Notes under the pieces: generated by a model
The model's input: only the letters and a program-made list of their open reading frames with translations
Database searches by the model: none
Told to the model about the DNA's origin: nothing
Made by a program: the position numbers and the translations under genes
Source of the DNA: Gaiellasilicea sp035575835
GTDB taxonomy: Bacteria; Actinomycetota; Thermoleophilia; Gaiellales; Gaiellaceae
Assembly: GCA_035575835.1 (NCBI GenBank)
Contig: DATLXM010000177.1
Span: forward strand, 1-6,080
Length of the DNA: 6,080 nt
Direction: 5' to 3'
Shown: positions 4,740-6,080 of the stretch, in pieces
Position numbering within the stretch: position 1 is the first letter of the stretch
Layout: each line of letters opens with the position of its first letter

Positions 4740-6080
4740 GTTGCGCCGCGTCCCGGTCTGGGCGTGGCTCGCGGCGATTGTCACCGCCTCGGTCGTCTTC
4801 CGGGCGTGGCTCGGGAGCCGGATGCCGGCGCCGTTCATCTTCACCGACGAGCTGCAGTACCAGGAGAACGCGCGCAGCCTCGCCGCCGGCGAGGGCTTCC
4901 TCGTTCGGGACGAGTCGTACGGGATCGTCAGCGTCCTCTACCCGCTCCTGCTCGCGCCGGTCTACGCGCTCTTCGACTCGCTCCCCGACGCGTACGCCGC
5001 CGCGAGGACCGTGAACGCTGTCGTGATGTCGCTCGCCGCGGTACCCGCGTACTTCCTGGCGCGGCGCGTGCTCTCCGAGCCAGGCTCGCTGCTCGCCGCC
5101 CTGCTCGCCGTCTGCCTGCCCTCGCTCGCCTACACCGGGACACTGATGTCGGAGAACCTCTTCTACCCGGTAGCGCTCGTCGTCGCATGGGCGCTCGTCC
5201 GGGCGCTCGAGGAGCCGACGATCGCGCGGCAGCTCGTCCTCATCGGCACGTGCGGAGTCGCCGGCCTCGTCCGCGTCCAGGCGCTGGCCTTTCTCCTCGC
5301 CGCGCTGACCGCGCCGCTCCTCCTCCGGGCCGTGCCGCGGCGCTCGCTCCGGCCCTGGCTGCCCCTCTACGGCGCTGCGGCCGCGCTCGCCCTGCTCGCC
5401 GTCGTCGGCCAGCTCGCCCGCGGCGCCTCGCTGAACGCGCTCTTCGGCGCCTACGCGGTCGTCGGCGAGGGAGGCTACGACGCGGTGGACGTGCTCAGGT
5501 TCCTCTTCTGGCACCTCGCCGAGCTCGACCTCTACGTCGGTGTCTTCCCGCTCGCGGCGCTCCTTCTCCTGACCGCCCGCTGGCGCGCGCTCGATCCTCC
5601 CGCCCAGGCGTTCCTCGCGGCGGCGATCGCCCTCGTCTCCTGGACGCTCGTCGTCGTGGCGGCGTTCGCCTCGCGCTTCGCGGGCGCGATCGAGGAGCGG
5701 AACATGTTCGTCGTCGCTCCCTTGCTCCTGATCGCGCTCCTCGCCTGGATCGAGCGTGGTGCCGCGCGGCCGCGCTGGCTCGCGGTCGGCGCAGCGGCTC
5801 TCGCCGCCGTCCTCCCGGCGCTCATCCCCTACGACCGCTTCCTCCAGCTCAAGGTGCGCTCGGACACCCTGATGATCGTGCCGCTCTGGAACGTCCAGGA
5901 CTCCGTGACGCTGCCCCGGCTGGACGACGTCGTCCTCGTCGCCGGGATTGCCGCCGCCGTTCTCTTCCTGCTCGTGCCGCGCCGCTTCGCGCTCGTGCTC
6001 CCGGCGCTCGTGCTCGGCTACTACGCGCTCGCCGTCCAGCCGATCCACGCCGGCCCGCACGGGATGGAGCGCGCCGCCGC
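4729..6080 (+). CDS. Polytopic membrane GT-C glycosyltransferase (GT39/ArnT/RgtA-like), 3' end outside window
   Basis: The first 450 codons are present and the frame runs off the window. A first membrane helix (about 10-28, VWAWLAAIVTASVVF) is followed by FTDELQYQENARSLAAG (38-54). Its Asp40-Glu41 sit where GT-C enzymes of the PMT/ArnT class place the catalytic acidic pair in the first extracytoplasmic loop. MSENLFYP (140-147) with Glu142, and EERNMFVVAPLLLI (322-335), are further family-like motifs. Several hydrophobic helices fill about 65-440. Such enzymes take sugar from a polyprenyl-phosphate donor at the outer membrane face. The start is uncertain: no ATG or GTG precedes helix 1 in frame. 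TTG at 4729 (GAGA at 4719-4722, 6-base spacer, 11-base overlap with the GT4 stop) is preferred over TTG at 4741. ATG at 4822 would remove helix 1 and is unlikely. The downstream extracytoplasmic domain, if any, is unseen. Acceptor and sugar are unknown. Confidence 0.85.
   Translation, partial: MVDRLRRVPVWAWLAAIVTASVVFRAWLGSRMPAPFIFTDELQYQENARSLAAGEGFLVRDESYGIVSVLYPLLLAPVYALFDSLPDAYAAARTVNAVVMSLAAVPAYFLARRVLSEPGSLLAALLAVCLPSLAYTGTLMSENLFYPVALVVAWALVRALEEPTIARQLVLIGTCGVAGLVRVQALAFLLAALTAPLLLRAVPRRSLRPWLPLYGAAAALALLAVVGQLARGASLNALFGAYAVVGEGGYDAVDVLRFLFWHLAELDLYVGVFPLAALLLLTARWRALDPPAQAFLAAAIALVSWTLVVVAAFASRFAGAIEERNMFVVAPLLLIALLAWIERGAARPRWLAVGAAALAAVLPALIPYDRFLQLKVRSDTLMIVPLWNVQDSVTLPRLDDVVLVAGIAAAVLFLLVPRRFALVLPALVLGYYALAVQPIHAGPHGMERAA

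Noticed and set aside
4432..6060. 542-codon minus-strand open frame rich in E, R, D, G and H
   Set aside because: It lies antisense to the membrane GT-C gene. Its highly charged, low-complexity composition is what the reverse complement of hydrophobic Leu/Ala/Val codons gives in GC-rich DNA. The plus strand has clear membrane helices and GT-C motifs, so this is a shadow.

Overview
This is a GC-rich window (roughly 70% G+C by eye, with strong G/C preference at third codon positions). It is packed with glycosyltransferase genes and has almost no non-coding DNA. The composition, the GTG and TTG starts, the TANNNT-type -10 boxes placed for leaderless transcription, and the actinobacterial flavour of the proteins suggest a high-GC actinobacterium. 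A Thermoleophilia-like lineage (Gaiellales/Solirubrobacterales) is my best guess. No taxonomic marker gene is present, so this stays an inference.

Layout: (1) positions 1-108 hold the last 35 codons of a gene I cannot identify. (2) A GT2 family, rhamnosyltransferase-like glycosyltransferase (108-986, +) overlaps that stop by one base. (3) A GT4 glycosyltransferase lies on the minus strand (983-2035) and converges on the GT2 gene, with a 4-base CTAG overlap that holds both stop codons. (4) A 39-bp divergent intergenic region carries one -10-like box per strand, each exactly 6 bases from its ATG. (5) A rightward cluster follows: a 135-aa non-enzymatic helical protein (2075-2482), a GT4 enzyme (2479-3504), a second and atypical GT4-like enzyme (3501-4739), and the N-terminal 450 codons of a polytopic membrane protein of the GT39/ArnT/RgtA-like GT-C class (4729 to the window edge). 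Its junctions are ATGA, ATGA and an apparent 11-base overlap, so it reads as one translationally coupled operon.

Together these genes look like part of a cell-surface glycan locus (extracellular polysaccharide, O-antigen-like polymer or glycolipid). Cytoplasmic GT2 and GT4 enzymes would add sugars from nucleotide-sugar donors. The membrane GT-C enzyme would add a sugar from a polyprenyl-phosphate donor on the outer face of the membrane. No flippase, polymerase, ligase or nucleotide-sugar synthesis gene falls inside the window, so the product cannot be named.

The points most worth a second look are the free-standing 135-aa protein, which resembles the N-terminal helical module usually fused to methyltransferases or glycosyltransferases, and the compact, symmetric, apparently leaderless divergent promoter pair. 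I saw no RNA genes, mobile elements, CRISPR arrays or convincing terminators, and no stretch over 300 bases lacks a gene.
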